From the NCBI GenBank assembly GCA_002110485.1, contig MOWL01000023.1:1488001-1552000 (forward strand): a stretch of 64,000 bases of DNA, written 5' to 3'. Within the stretch, counting starts at the first letter, position 1. The number at the start of each line of letters is the position of its first letter. The translations under genes were made by a program, and so were the position numbers. The notes beneath the pieces were generated by a model that was given only the letters and a program-made list of their open reading frames with translations, was not told where the DNA came from and searched no databases. This DNA comes from Emergomyces orientalis (taxonomy: Eukaryota > Ascomycota > Eurotiomycetes > Onygenales > Ajellomycetaceae). Positions 23,930 to 33,899 of the stretch are shown in pieces.

Positions 23930-24090
23930 TTCACCACGAACTTGATCACAACACAACATTGATCACTTTGTACCACTGCACTAATTTAGTATGGAAGAGT
24001 ACCTCTAAGACAAACAAGACAAATGCAATAAGGGAACCTCTCATTCTGAATCAGCATTGGTGGTACAAAGTGATCAAGTTTCGTGGTGAA
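23930..24090. mobile_element. Small foldback (MITE-like) element
   Basis: The left arm 23930-23976 and right arm 24060-24090 are inverted copies. TTCACCACGA and CTTGATCAC and TTTGTACCAC on the left match, in reverse complement, GTGGTACAAA, GTGATCAAG and TCGTGGTGAA on the right. The left arm carries an extra 17-base partial duplication (two TTGATCAC copies). The internal part of about 83 bases has no coding capacity. No clear target duplication is visible. Confidence 0.6.
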
Positions 24091-24109
24091 ATCTAGTACG
24101 TTAATCAAG

Positions 24110-24125
24110 ACCTGCCTAGGCAGGT
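24110..24125. repeat. Perfect 16-base palindrome
   Basis: ACCTGCCTAGGCAGGT is its own reverse complement. It lies 20 bases beyond the foldback element and could be the end of an adjacent decayed element or a protein-binding site. Confidence 0.5.
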
Positions 24126-24313
24126 AACTGTTAGACGGCTGATTAAGGTTAAAGCTAAGTAAGAACTAGGCTCCTAATGCAGTAAGGTAGTATATACAAC
24201 TTGCAGCACCACCTCGGCTGGGCATCAACCCACACACTACTATATTCAATGTATACTACTATATAGTTCAGAAAACCCATTCTAAAGATTAAAAAAATAA
24301 AAATACAAAATAG

Positions 24314-24358
24314 TGAAGAAGTGATCTGAAGACTATTTTATTCAGAAAATTATTAATT
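24314..24358 (+). repeat. Degenerate repeat, copy B (of two)
   Basis: Direct-orientation match to 21034-21079 (AAGTGATCTGAA ... ACTAT ... TTCAGAAA). It lies directly upstream of the SINE. Confidence 0.4.
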
Positions 24359-24375
24359 ATATTATTCTACTTTTT

Positions 24376-24388
24376 ATATTAAAGAAAG
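24376..24388. repeat. SINE target-site duplication, left copy
   Basis: ATATTAAAGAAAG, identical to 24904-24916. Confidence 0.85.
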
Positions 24389-24903
24389 GGCAGGGGTGGT
24401 GGCGTAAGGGTTTGCACGCCGCCCGCCAGGAAGATCTTAGGGCCATGAGTTCAAATCCCATCACTGTTGAAGGCAACCTGACCAGGATAGTTGACAGAAA
24501 AAATTTGAGCGTTGCCCACTCAAATTTGCAGTCACTAGGCCTGAAGAGTGGCATCTGGCTCCACTTTAAAAGCATCCAGGGTTTGAGCCACACCAGAAGG
24601 TTCAGGTGATTTAAAGAATTCACTTTAATAAAACCTAGTACAGGCTCGCTTGGATCAGAGTCTTAATAAAATGATCCCAGAGCAGTATAGCATGTATTCC
24701 ACAGCCACTAGTGTATATAAGAACACTTAGTATAGCAGCTCCATCAGTATTCCAAAGATGTTATAGTCACTGAGAGTCATGTAAATAGCGACAAGTACCC
24801 GATCAGGTTTTCTTCCAGAGGCACTAGGTCTTATGGTTTCCTGACCACACTGCATCTCACATATCCTCGCGATGAAGTAAGTGGTGTATAAATAAATAAA
24901 TAA
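24389..24903 (+). mobile_element. tRNA-derived SINE, apparently full length
   Basis: A 515-base element starts GGCAGGGGTGGTGGCG and has an RNA polymerase III A box (TGGCGTAAGGG at 24400-24410) and a B box (GAGTTCAAATCCC at 24447-24459) at tRNA-like spacing. It ends in a short (AAAT)n tail at about 24885-24903. It is flanked by a perfect 13-base direct repeat, ATATTAAAGAAAG, at 24376-24388 and 24904-24916, a target-site duplication of LINE-type retrotransposition. The middle and 3' parts (24470-24880) are non-coding and may include the 3' end borrowed from a partner LINE. The intact duplication and remaining CpG sites indicate a fairly recent insertion. Confidence 0.85.
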
Positions 24904-24916
24904 ATATTAAAGAAAG
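24904..24916. repeat. SINE target-site duplication, right copy
   Basis: ATATTAAAGAAAG, identical to 24376-24388, directly after the (AAAT)n tail. Confidence 0.85.
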
Positions 24917-25104
24917 ACAGCTGCATAACAAATAATTCACATCTGCATTTTTCTCTCACCAACCAATGCACATTTTATTGTCTTTTATAGTACTCATAAA
25001 CAATCTATAATAGTAATAATAATTCCCATAAGCCAAGATGAAAACCATCACTTGAGTTCGCCGTATCGACATTTTCCTCACCTCAATTCTCCATCATCTT
25101 CTCA

Positions 25105-25947
25105 TCAACTACATTCATATCCTTCTCCCCCCCCCCCTTTCCCTTTCGTTTCACCATTCCCATCCCCATTCCCGCTCCCCAACCCCGCCGCCCCTTCCAA
25201 CACCTCAAGTTGATTTAGCACCTTCGTCCGCCTGTCTTCGTTCACCAGCAGCTCACTCAGCACCTGTGCCCGCTTCTCCTCCACCATCCGTAGCTCACTA
25301 GGTAACCACTCCAACTTCCCCCTCGTCGCCTCCTCCTCCCTCTGCAACCACAGAATCTTCTGTTCCGCCGCCCGGTGCTCACCACTCAACCAGGAGAATT
25401 TATCCCCAGTAGTCTTCTCCCAACTAACCAGCAGCGTCTGTCGACGCTCCACCTCGCGCAACTTGTCTAGAAGTACGTCTCGTTGGTGATGTTGCGCTGT
25501 GGGGGATCTCTTGATCTGGCCCTGGCCACTACCACCGCCCACTCCTTCTCCCAACAACTCTACCCCCGGCATGATGGGCTCACTTGGAAACCTAAAGCTA
25601 CCATTATCTAAGAAAGTAGTACCCTTTTGATTGCCAGATGAACCCAAAATTGCAAAAAATCTGCCTGGTTCTGTCTTCCGCGTTTCACCCAGCCTTGGAC
25701 GCTTATTAGAGCCCTGCTCCCCTGATGGGGAACGGGGGTGCACTTTGCCGAGCGTCTGGTATGTGCGCGGCCTTTGGGACCCCGATGGAAGCTGCGGCGG
25801 GTATTCAGGTGGCGGATCCCTGTCTATCTGCTCTCGCTGCTGGTCTTCTGGCTCTGTCTCCGGTTCTTCTGCTGGTACGGCGAAACGGGTTCGTTTTGTT
25901 TTCGGTAGCTTCAACCCTCCTGTCTGCCGTCGAGCGGGCCGAATCAT
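25105..25947 (-). CDS. Hypothetical coiled-coil protein with 14-residue repeats, 280 aa
   Basis: This is a single-exon frame with no recognised domain. Residues 1-95 are basic and Pro/Glu-rich (KLPKTKRTRF, NKRPRLGETRKTEP), with nuclear-localisation-like clusters. Residues 155-168 begin a charged helix, and residues about 169-253 consist of six tandem units of 14-15 residues. Three central units share the pattern K-x-x-W-L-x-x-E-x(4)-E (KFSWLSGEHRAAEQ, KILWLQREEEATRG, KLEWLPSELRMVEEK). Two heptads per unit imply a coiled coil. The C-terminus is Gly-rich and encoded by a C homopolymer near 25123-25135. It sits beside the SINE at the edge of the accessory tract, so lineage-restricted origin is likely. 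The ATG at 25947 gives the longest frame. Confidence 0.6.
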   Translation of the reverse strand: MIRPARRQTGGLKLPKTKRTRFAVPAEEPETEPEDQQREQIDRDPPPEYPPQLPSGSQRPRTYQTLGKVHPRSPSGEQGSNKRPRLGETRKTEPGRFFAILGSSGNQKGTTFLDNGSFRFPSEPIMPGVELLGEGVGGGSGQGQIKRSPTAQHHQRDVLLDKLREVERRQTLLVSWEKTTGDKFSWLSGEHRAAEQKILWLQREEEATRGKLEWLPSELRMVEEKRAQVLSELLVNEDRRTKVLNQLEVLEGAAGLGSGNGDGNGETKGKGGGGEGYECS

Positions 25948-26816
25948 TTTTCTTTTGGAGGGCGTTTATTAAGGTTTGAGAAAAAGAGCTGGATGTGGTG
26001 GGAATGTGTCAGCAGGGGGTGTATGGATTGTTCATGCCCATTGAATCTATCTTTACATTATCTTATTCAAAGGGCATACTGTACGTACCCGGGAAACGGT
26101 GCTGAGATTCACTGAAGAGTATGAAATATGATTCCTTTTGTTAACACTTATGCAGCAGTAGAGGAATTGCTGGATGTGGGTGCGCGGCGCTGGGAGGCCA
26201 CTTTATTGATATATTCGGTATATATACTAGATCGACCCTCGTATAAGGGGAGAAAAATATATCAATCGTATCTCTCAGCTCCAGGTTAAACAAACCCCAT
26301 GAAAGACCGGGCAGTTTTCTTAGCTGCTGGAACAACACCAGGAAGAGCGGAATAAGGGAAAGAGCTGAGCTGCAAACAAACTATGGCGGTGGATATCACT
26401 TTCCTTGCATCAGCCTCTACCCCCCCCCCTTTTTTTCTTTTCCATGCCGTTGCTGGTGCCGGAAGAGCCCATCCATGCTGTGCGATAAGGTATATATGAT
26501 GTAGAATCCGAGTCTATATATATTAGAAGCAGGTCTTTTCTGATAGTAGGTTTGGCGGTTTCTCTGCGTTGCCTTTCTTTATGCGCTACATTCCTTGGAA
26601 GTAGCAGGCAACTTCCATTGGAACGACATACAAATGAGAAAGAGTATATCAGAGAATGAATGCTCTGTGATAAGCGAGCTTGATTTCTAGTGCATGTGGA
26701 CATACGTGTACAGTCCATATGTAATGGGCAACGCGAGAATGACAAGAAACATTAAAGGGAAAAGAAAGCATGCAACAATGAACAAGATATAAGACATAAA
26801 CCCCGGTATATACCTT
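25948..26816. other. Intergenic, no gene recognised
   Basis: Upstream of the coiled-coil gene and downstream of the HVA22 gene. It contains a C-run followed by a T-run at about 26421-26440. Short open frames have no protein-like features. Confidence 0.45.
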
Positions 26817-28097
26817 CTACCGATAAACGCCCGAAGCTCTCGCAATCTCCTCTACAGACCTTTGTGCAAAATCTACCGCATCATCACCCCTTTCCCCCCT
26901 CCTACGATGCGGGCTACGTGAGTGATGCCGACCCTCCCTATCCCCAGTCAACAAATCCTCGTGCTCTATATTCTCAAATGAAACATCACTCCGGTTCTTC
27001 CTCAACCCTCCCCCTCCCCTCTCATACTCATCATAGCCACTACTCCCATACGCTAGATCATCATGATCACTGCCCCCACCGAACCCACGCGACACATCCT
27101 TCGGATCCAGATGCAGGTTTCGCTGCTCACGATCAAACGCTGACAGAAGGACCCCGAGGCGTTCCTTTTGCGACGCAATGTACTCCACCTGCTCCGCCTT
27201 GGACGCTGTGGCAATGCTATCCGGTATCAGCTTGCCGCTGGCGCTGAGTTCTTCAGCCTGCATGTCTCTGCTTTTTCCCGAGGAAGCTGCGGAACCCACA
27301 GCGGCGGCGAGTATGGAGTACAGATCTGCAGCGGGGCTGGCGAGTGAAGATGCCGCGGCTGCTGTGCCAGGGATAGTAAAGCGGGATAGTAATGCTTGGG
27401 CAAATCCCGCTGCTCCGGCTGCCTGTGGCGGCTGGGGAGGAGGGGCGGCGGCTGCAGTTGGTGGGAGGCCCAGGACCTTTTCCCGAATTAGGTCGATGGC
27501 TTTATAGAGGTACTCGAGGCCGGCGGACTTTGCGCTGTCGTGTGCTTGGCTGATAAATTGTTCGATTTCAAGCTCGTGATGGAGGAGAAACGGGTCGATG
27601 TATTCTTGGTAGAGCATTTTGGCACCTTGGGTTTGTGGGAGGACGAGGTAGGAGAGTGCGAAGAGGCGGATCCAGCTGTAAAAAGGGAACCTATTGTGGA
27701 TGTTTAGTATCACCCGGGCGGATGTTGTGTGCGAGGATAGGTTTCTAGATTAAACATACCATCCTACAATAAAATAAGTCCAAGATTCAACCAACAATAC
27801 TATAGACATTACAACCCAGTACATAAGCCATGGTGCCAATTGGGAGGGATCTGAGGTTCGAAGCGCTTTGTAGGATGCGAAGATGGGGAAGAGGATAGTG
27901 AGGACAGAGCTATGGGTTGGAGAAAAGAATTTTCGGTCAGCATTTGATCGCAGGCTCCTATTGAGGATTCGACAATAACTCCGCAATGTAATGTTGTTAA
28001 ACCACGGTATTCAGAACTATATAAAACCAAAGCTCCAATATTCAAATCAAGTAGAGAGAAAGACTCACGATAGTAAATCCGCAATGATGCCGAACAT
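26817..28097 (-). CDS. TB2/DP1/HVA22 (REEP/Yop1-like) ER membrane-shaping protein
   Basis: Family members insert hairpins into the ER membrane to curve tubules. Exons 28097-28069, 27909-27760 and 27690-26817 join in phase to 350 residues. The N-terminal about 100 residues carry the family core: MFGIIADLLSSVLTILFPIFASYKAL, then PWLMYWVVMSIVLLVESW, and FPFYSWIRLFALSYLVLP followed by QGAKMLYQEYIDPFL. These form hydrophobic hairpins. A helical region and an Ala/Pro-rich linker (residues about 150-200) follow. The C-terminus is long, hydrophilic and Gly/Arg/Asp-rich (SRSPHRRRGERGDD), unlike short Yop1, so it is the longer fungal HVA22-domain type rather than Yop1 itself. Stop codon at 26817-26819. 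Confidence 0.9.
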
Positions 28098-29096
28098 TGT
28101 AGGTGGATGGATAACGCTCAAAACAGCCAACCAACCAGTCTAAACAAAAAGCAAACAAAAACAAAAATATTATCCCAGGTCTGCTGCAATAGATGTATCT
28201 TAGCAAACACAAGCGGGAGGGAGCGTTGAAATGGAAGGCTGTAGTTGGATAGGGTAAATCCAGGTTTTGCGGGGGGAGCTGGAACAAGCCTGATGCGGGC
28301 GGAGGATAAACCACCCTAGGCAAGGATGACACAGTAACGAAACAAAAAAATATTTTTCCCGCAGAAGGTAGTATCTAGATAAAAAGCTGTTATATCAGCG
28401 GATCTTCCCGGTTGTTGTTTTTAAGTCTAGATATTATAGGCACCGAGTAAATGGTAGCGAAGGGCGGATGGGTAGGATACCGATCTCGGTAGCGGAGAGG
28501 TTGTTGGAATGAGGGATGTTTCTGCTGTCTGAAGACGCAAACTTACTAGTTAAGCAATGTCCTGTCGTCATTACTCGGGGCGAGCCCTACACTTGGCCCA
28601 ATCGGGTAATTTGAGTTTGGAGTTAGGGGCTACTTTAGTAGGCAGCAGGTAAGACAGAGACTATACTGCAATTTTAGAGATAGATGCTATAGATACTACT
28701 AACTTTAGATGTTCTACTTGGATGGGCACGGGCAGTAGAGCTTCGAGAAACTGAACAACTACTAACTTACAATAGTACTAGTAATCGAAAATTTACAGAG
28801 CGTCCAGCATAGCAGTAGTAGGTCTACGAGGAGGATTAGAGCCGTGGTAAAACAGGAACCAACCTCTGAAGAGCAGTATATGTCTCTAATAGTGTCTGCT
28901 CGGAGAGTTGAGCGTAGAGACAACATAGATTTGCTAATATTTTTGCGTGTGAGATCATGCGCATGCCATGCCTAATCCTAAAAGCCCTGGTTTACAGGTG
29001 GGGTAATTATACCGGGAAGCCGTTTAATTATCACTCCCTCGTATTTCCTTCTTTTCCTTCTCATCCACCAATTTAGATCTTTGGAAGTTGTTGCTT
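28098..29096. other. Intergenic, no gene recognised
   Basis: Contains the HVA22 promoter on the left. No open frame with coding character, RNA gene or repeat was recognised. Confidence 0.45.
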
Positions 29097-30255
29097 TTAA
29101 ATGAGCAATGGTTTCTGTAGGATGATCCTTGGATCGATACTGGGAATAGCAGCACTCTTCGCGCTGCGTTCAAACACAACCTCAATAATCAAAAGCCCAG
29201 TCGCAAGGGCGTTCTGCACACTCCAGGAATCATGGCCTGCCGCTAGAAGAACCCCCTTGATTCCTCTACGACCGAGGAGTGGCCCCGAATTTTTGGCGGT
29301 CTGCGACCTTCCTTCGGGATCACCGGTTGATGGCACGACTGCTTGGCAAGCACCTCTGCGCCATATTGTTCGTCTGAAACACTACCCAGAGCATCACACA
29401 TCTCCTGGCATCTACCCTCCTACACCTCAAACAGACCACTTGACGCAGCTAAAACAGGGCCAAGTCTGCCCACATACCATCCGGACGAGGATAATTCCAG
29501 ATTAATAGGGTGGCATGGTATACTGAATGGGCTAGGTTCGATGGCGGCCCAGATACAAGTGTTGGAGACAGGTTTGGTTGGGTTTATCACAATATGGCTT
29601 TTGGCTCCTCCAATCGCCACTAATGGAATGAATGATGAGGTCCATGGGCAAGCAGCGACTATTACATCCGTTGCAGGTAAATGAACAGCGTCTTTGCAGT
29701 CCGTCCGTGGTTGAATAGACAACTCCTTTCCACCTTCGTCTGTTGAATATTGTATCGTAGGTGAAGTACTGTCCAGTAGAGGATCTTTAGTCCACATTCC
29801 TCCGCCATGTCTGCCATAGTTGTCATGAAGAGGCAGGGATGCACTTGGGCTGAATTGCCTGGTATGCCCACTTCTTTAAAAGGTTCACACAGACAAGGGT
29901 AAAATTCAGTCCAGTGAGGGTGGATGTACTGTACCATAGTGTGTTCGTTCGTGCCACCACGCCCACTCGAGTCCGTCTCTCCGACGTAAACTCGTCTGTA
30001 ACCCAGCGCTCCTGACCGCCATGTTCCTCCGCAAGTTGTGCATGAAAAATTAAAGCCAAGAGGTGATATGCAGGCAGGCTCTGCTTCAATCTGAAGCAGC
30101 CCACCAGCGTTCCCAGATAATCCTGCTGCTATTTTTACAGTCTCTATTATTGTGGTGGAATGAATTTCTGGGTTATAAGCTGGATTATGCGTACAATAAT
30201 ATGCGAAGGTACAGCCAATGACTCCATTGCCTACAACTTTTGTTAGCCTCTCTCT
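29097..30255 (-). pseudogene. FAD-dependent oxidoreductase (TDA3/DAO-like) pseudogene
   Basis: The - strand reads, in order, through a whole glycine-oxidase-type FAD protein, but in broken frames. VVGNGVIGCTFAYY (dinucleotide-binding motif, third glycine changed) is near 30235. HSTTIIETVKIA, SGNAGGLL and AEPACISPL follow, then FHAQLAEEHGGQERW in a second frame (about 30010-30060), and GYRRVYVGETD back in the first. GNSAQVHPCLFMTTMA lies near 29830, PATDVIVAACPWTS near 29660, and GIKGVLLAAGHDSWSVQNALATG, the C-terminal FAD-contact region, near 29200. Two compensating frame changes, stops after about 29760 and 29420, and no sensible introns make it a pseudogene. Related enzymes in yeast (Tda3) act in late endosomes; the original role here is unknown. 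Confidence 0.85.
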
Positions 30256-30261
30256 ACACAA

Positions 30262-30948
30262 TTGTGCGGGATTGTAAATGACCAGATCTCCCGCTCAAAT
30301 CCTCTGACATCAATTGTTAGAAACAAGCGGGTGAGGCTCTGCCCCGATGTTGGATAGTATCATCTCATGGGCCCCGGGTTGGAGTTGTATCAAGTATATA
30401 TGTAGAGTGCGAATACAGCACTGTCAAGCTGTAAACTAGTAGGGTTTAATATTATACAGAGTATGCCTGGAGAATCCTGAAGTAATCTGGCCGTCAAGGT
30501 TCGGGCGATTGCTACGGGGAAGATAGCTCGCCTGAGACTCTAATAAGAGCCTCTTCTGGAAGCAAAGTTACAGGGTCTTGACAGCGGCACAGCCCCAGTT
30601 AAAACCATTTGGCATTTCGATGGAATAAACACGTGACAGGATAATACATTAATGAAAATGAAGGGAGTTCTCTCACGTTCTCAATTCTTGTAGTAAGCTT
30701 AGTTTTGTGAAATTTCACTTATGAGAAACAGGAGCGGAAACAACTTGAAATTATGGAGCTCAGAACCATTCGGCTGCTAGACCAGATTGGGGAGGCACTA
30801 AATTCTCTGGGTCGCTCAACCACGCACGACACACTGTAGGAGCTCTGGAGAGCGCAGAATGAATCTACAGCGATAAATCTTCAATGGACACAATAATCTA
30901 CTTCAAGCAACACAGAGACAACGATATAGAACTGCAGTCTATAACGAT
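30262..30948. other. Intergenic, no gene recognised
   Basis: Between the FAD-oxidoreductase pseudogene and the siderophore transporter stop. Nothing recognisable. Confidence 0.4.
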
Positions 30949-33528
30949 TCAATCCGCTCGACTCTCCTCAGAAGACGAGATCGATTCCTTCTCAGCATCC
31001 TCAAGACTCTGGTTCTTGCCCAGAACTGGGTCGCGGATCAGAACGGCAAAGACAACCAGCATCACACTCATACATATACCAGTAATACATAAGAGCCTCT
31101 GGACGTGACGGTAGGCATCAATGACACCATCGCGGACAGGTGTGCCGACTGGATTTTCCGTGGCAAACTTAAATGGGTCACTGTAAATAGTGCCAGCGTC
31201 AATCACGTCCCCAACTCGATCCTTGAGAGCTCCTGGAAGCACTTGATTCCAGATAGCCCCTGAGATGGCGTTCCCGAGAGAGCTGCCAATGTGATAGCTT
31301 GCCAGGTACAAACCGGTAATAACAGCCACATCTAAGCAAAATAATATGCAGGTTAGCTGGATTTGGACCCTGGAAATTTCTTTTGGTTGTTCGTTGGCAC
31401 GGGATAAAATTAGAATGATACTCACGTTCATGTTTCGTCGCGGCCTGGATACTTGCTTGGGCGGGATAGGGAAATAGACCACCGGCTATAATACGAGGTT
31501 AGCCTTATCAATATTTAATCTAGCGAAGGACTGTTTTTTGGTTGAGAATGAGCTGAGCTTACCGATACCCAGCAAGACCTGAGCGCCAATGATTCCAGAG
31601 TGACTGGCTCGGCTCGTTCCTCCACGGAAGTGAATGAGGATACCAAATGCCACGATGAAAATAAGAGTTCCGCAGATGATCATGACTTTGAGTCGGCGAA
31701 TTTTGAAAACAAGAAGACCGGCGAGGGAGCCTGTAATGACAGACGCAAAGCTGTACAGGGAGGTGATACGAGTAGCGCTTTTGATTGACTCGTCGAAGGC
31801 TACAATTAACACAGTGTAGAGGAAGTCTCCTTGGAGATACCATGCTGAGAAAAGAAAGAAAAAAAGAATATTAGCCTAGGAACCAACAAGTTTCAGAGAT
31901 ATTGGGTGGGTTTTACCCGCGTTGAGCGTCACTGCAATACCAAGGGCAGCCCAGACCGCGCGATCTTTCAAAAGCTAAACAATTTTGTTAGCATTCTGAA
32001 CAGCTGGAAAACCGTGCATCACATTAGGACTTACTCTAAATGGAATCATGGGATGTTTGCAATTCTTTTCCCAGAAAACGAAGGCGGGAATGCAACAAAC
32101 CCCAATGACGAGTGGTGCAATAACCTTGGCCTTTTCCCATTGAGTCTCTACTCCGCCCGCAAGAGTAAACGGAACAAGGATGAGTGCGAAAACAGCAATC
32201 AAAAGAATGATGCCGATCACATCCAACTGCCAGAAGAGAGTCACTGCAAGCTGGCGAGCTCCCAGAAGCTGGTATGGGCTTTTATAGTCCTGAAGAGCGC
32301 CATCCAGCTTTGCTCTTCTGTGGACAAAGAATAAAGACGCAACCAACGGCAAACAACACACTATAAACTCGGTCAGTTTTTTCTAGTTCGTTTTCCCCCT
32401 TCGCTAGGAAATTAGATGCTAAATATCGGGTAATAATACCTGGGTAAATAACTGCCCACATTCCAATTCCTACAAAGGATTATTAGCTGGAGTCTTAGTC
32501 AGGTCATTACACGTTGTTCCATACCCCATTGCCATGTTGTAGTGCCTAACACGGCGTTTGTTACGTCTCCGCTCACCCAAGTATTGATCTATGTCCAATT
32601 AGTGATCGTTTGTACCGGGAAGGGGTTTTTTATTGCCAAACGTACGAGGAACGGTAATGCAGGAATGTATGAGCAGAGTAGACGAGACCGAAGAGATGTT
32701 GTGTCGGCAATCAGGACCTCTACCAGCAACATGATACCCGTGTAACCAACCTTTGGAAAGAAAAACAGAATTAGAGTCAGCGAAGCCAGAGAACTATCGG
32801 GCGACGTGTAATTTATCTCCTTACCTGATATAAGATGGCACCGGCGCAGAATGATTGCACATTGGTTGCGCACGCTTCGACAATCGTGCCTATAATAATC
32901 GTAAGTTAAATTTACAGCAGAAGCTTTTTTGCAGGGGGTGCGAAACATCACATACCGATGATGTAGAATACCACAGTGATCGAGATAACTTCCGTGCGAC
33001 CAAATACATCAGCAATTTTTGCGAGTGTTGGCTACATAGGTAATTATTAGTACAATATCGAGATATGTGCAGTAAACTAGAGCCATGTTGTTGTGATTAG
33101 GAAAATACATACCTGAGCAGCAGCACCAATGACACTTCGTAGAACATTAACTGTTGCCAACAAGCTGTGTTGGGCATATGAAGCAACAGCATATGGCTTT
33201 CGACCATATTCAGTCAGTACTTCGATTGACAATGGCAGGTATTCTCGTCGAAAAGCCTGCTTACCTGATAAGTGTATCGAATTGTCCCGTCTAATCCATA
33301 AGCATAGGCCACAAGGAATATGCCGAAGAAGAACAAGATACGATCTGGCAGTGTGAAGTAACGGGAAATAACCTCAACCCGCTTAACGCCAGGACTTGTC
33401 TCCCCTAGGAGAGTCGGCGGTTGATCCTGACTTGCGCGGTCGGGGTCAGCTGCATCGTACTTCTGCTTCTCATCCAACTCTGTCAATCGTGGAGGGATAA
33501 CATCCCTCCCCTCGTCTAGAACGCCCAT
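30949..33528 (-). CDS. MFS siderophore-iron transporter (Sit1/MirB type)
   Basis: These plasma-membrane proton symporters import ferric-siderophore chelates. Twelve exons (33528-33265, 33196-33113, 33031-32956, 32889-32825, 32750-32646, 32588-32525, 32469-32440, 32360-32035, 31974-31917, 31844-31563, 31485-31426, 31331-30949) join in phase to 598 residues, the usual length for 14-helix members. Motifs include LVAYAYGLDGTIRYTYQ at the first helix, LAKIADVFGRTEV (MFS A-like motif after helix 2), LYQVGYTGIMLLVEVLIADTTSLRSRLL, and NTWVSGDV. Later come FWEKNCKHPMIPFRLLKDR, a central loop, and YLASYHIGSSLGNAISGAIWNQVLP near the end. The N-terminus and the Ser/Glu-rich C-terminus are cytosolic. I chose ATG 33528. 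Two GATA-type iron-regulatory motifs lie upstream. The exact siderophore cannot be read from sequence. Confidence 0.94.
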
Positions 33529-33861
33529 GGTGATCAGCACAGACTAGCGGGGCAAAAAACCCAATTAATGATTGAAACGATTTGGGCAAACTTAGCCGTA
33601 GTAAGCAACTCTTAATTATTTACGAAGGGAAAAAAAAATAATAGTGGGCTCAGATCCGGACGAACGCTTCCCTTTAAACACCTGTAGAAGAAGCAAAAAA
33701 AACCCCCCAACTCAGCAGCGCCAAGACGGAATGATGAAACCCTGGCGTGATCCCGGGTTGGAAAAGTGATTCACCAGGCTTTTTTTACCATCATCTCACG
33801 GATAGCTCAGGATGGGGTCCCTTTTCGCATATCTCTGCTGCATGGGACGAGGTAGAAATTT

Positions 33862-33898
33862 TTATCAGATGGTGCTAGGCCCTTTTGGCGTATCTGAT
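33862..33898 (-). promoter_or_regulatory. Pair of SreA/SRE1-type GATA motifs upstream of the siderophore transporter
   Basis: On the - strand (the transporter's sense strand) 33870-33862 reads ATCTGATAA, an exact match to the ATCWGATAA element bound by fungal iron-responsive GATA repressors. A second site at 33898-33890 reads ATCAGATAC, one mismatch at the last position. They lie about 330-370 bases before the start codon, 28 bases apart. Repression in iron-replete cells is inferred from the known biology of such genes. Confidence 0.7.
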
Positions 33899-33899
33899 G

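Noticed and set aside
26864..27507. Open frames on the + strand opposite the HVA22 gene
   Set aside because: Antisense shadows of the Ala/Pro-rich and Arg/Asp-rich tail.
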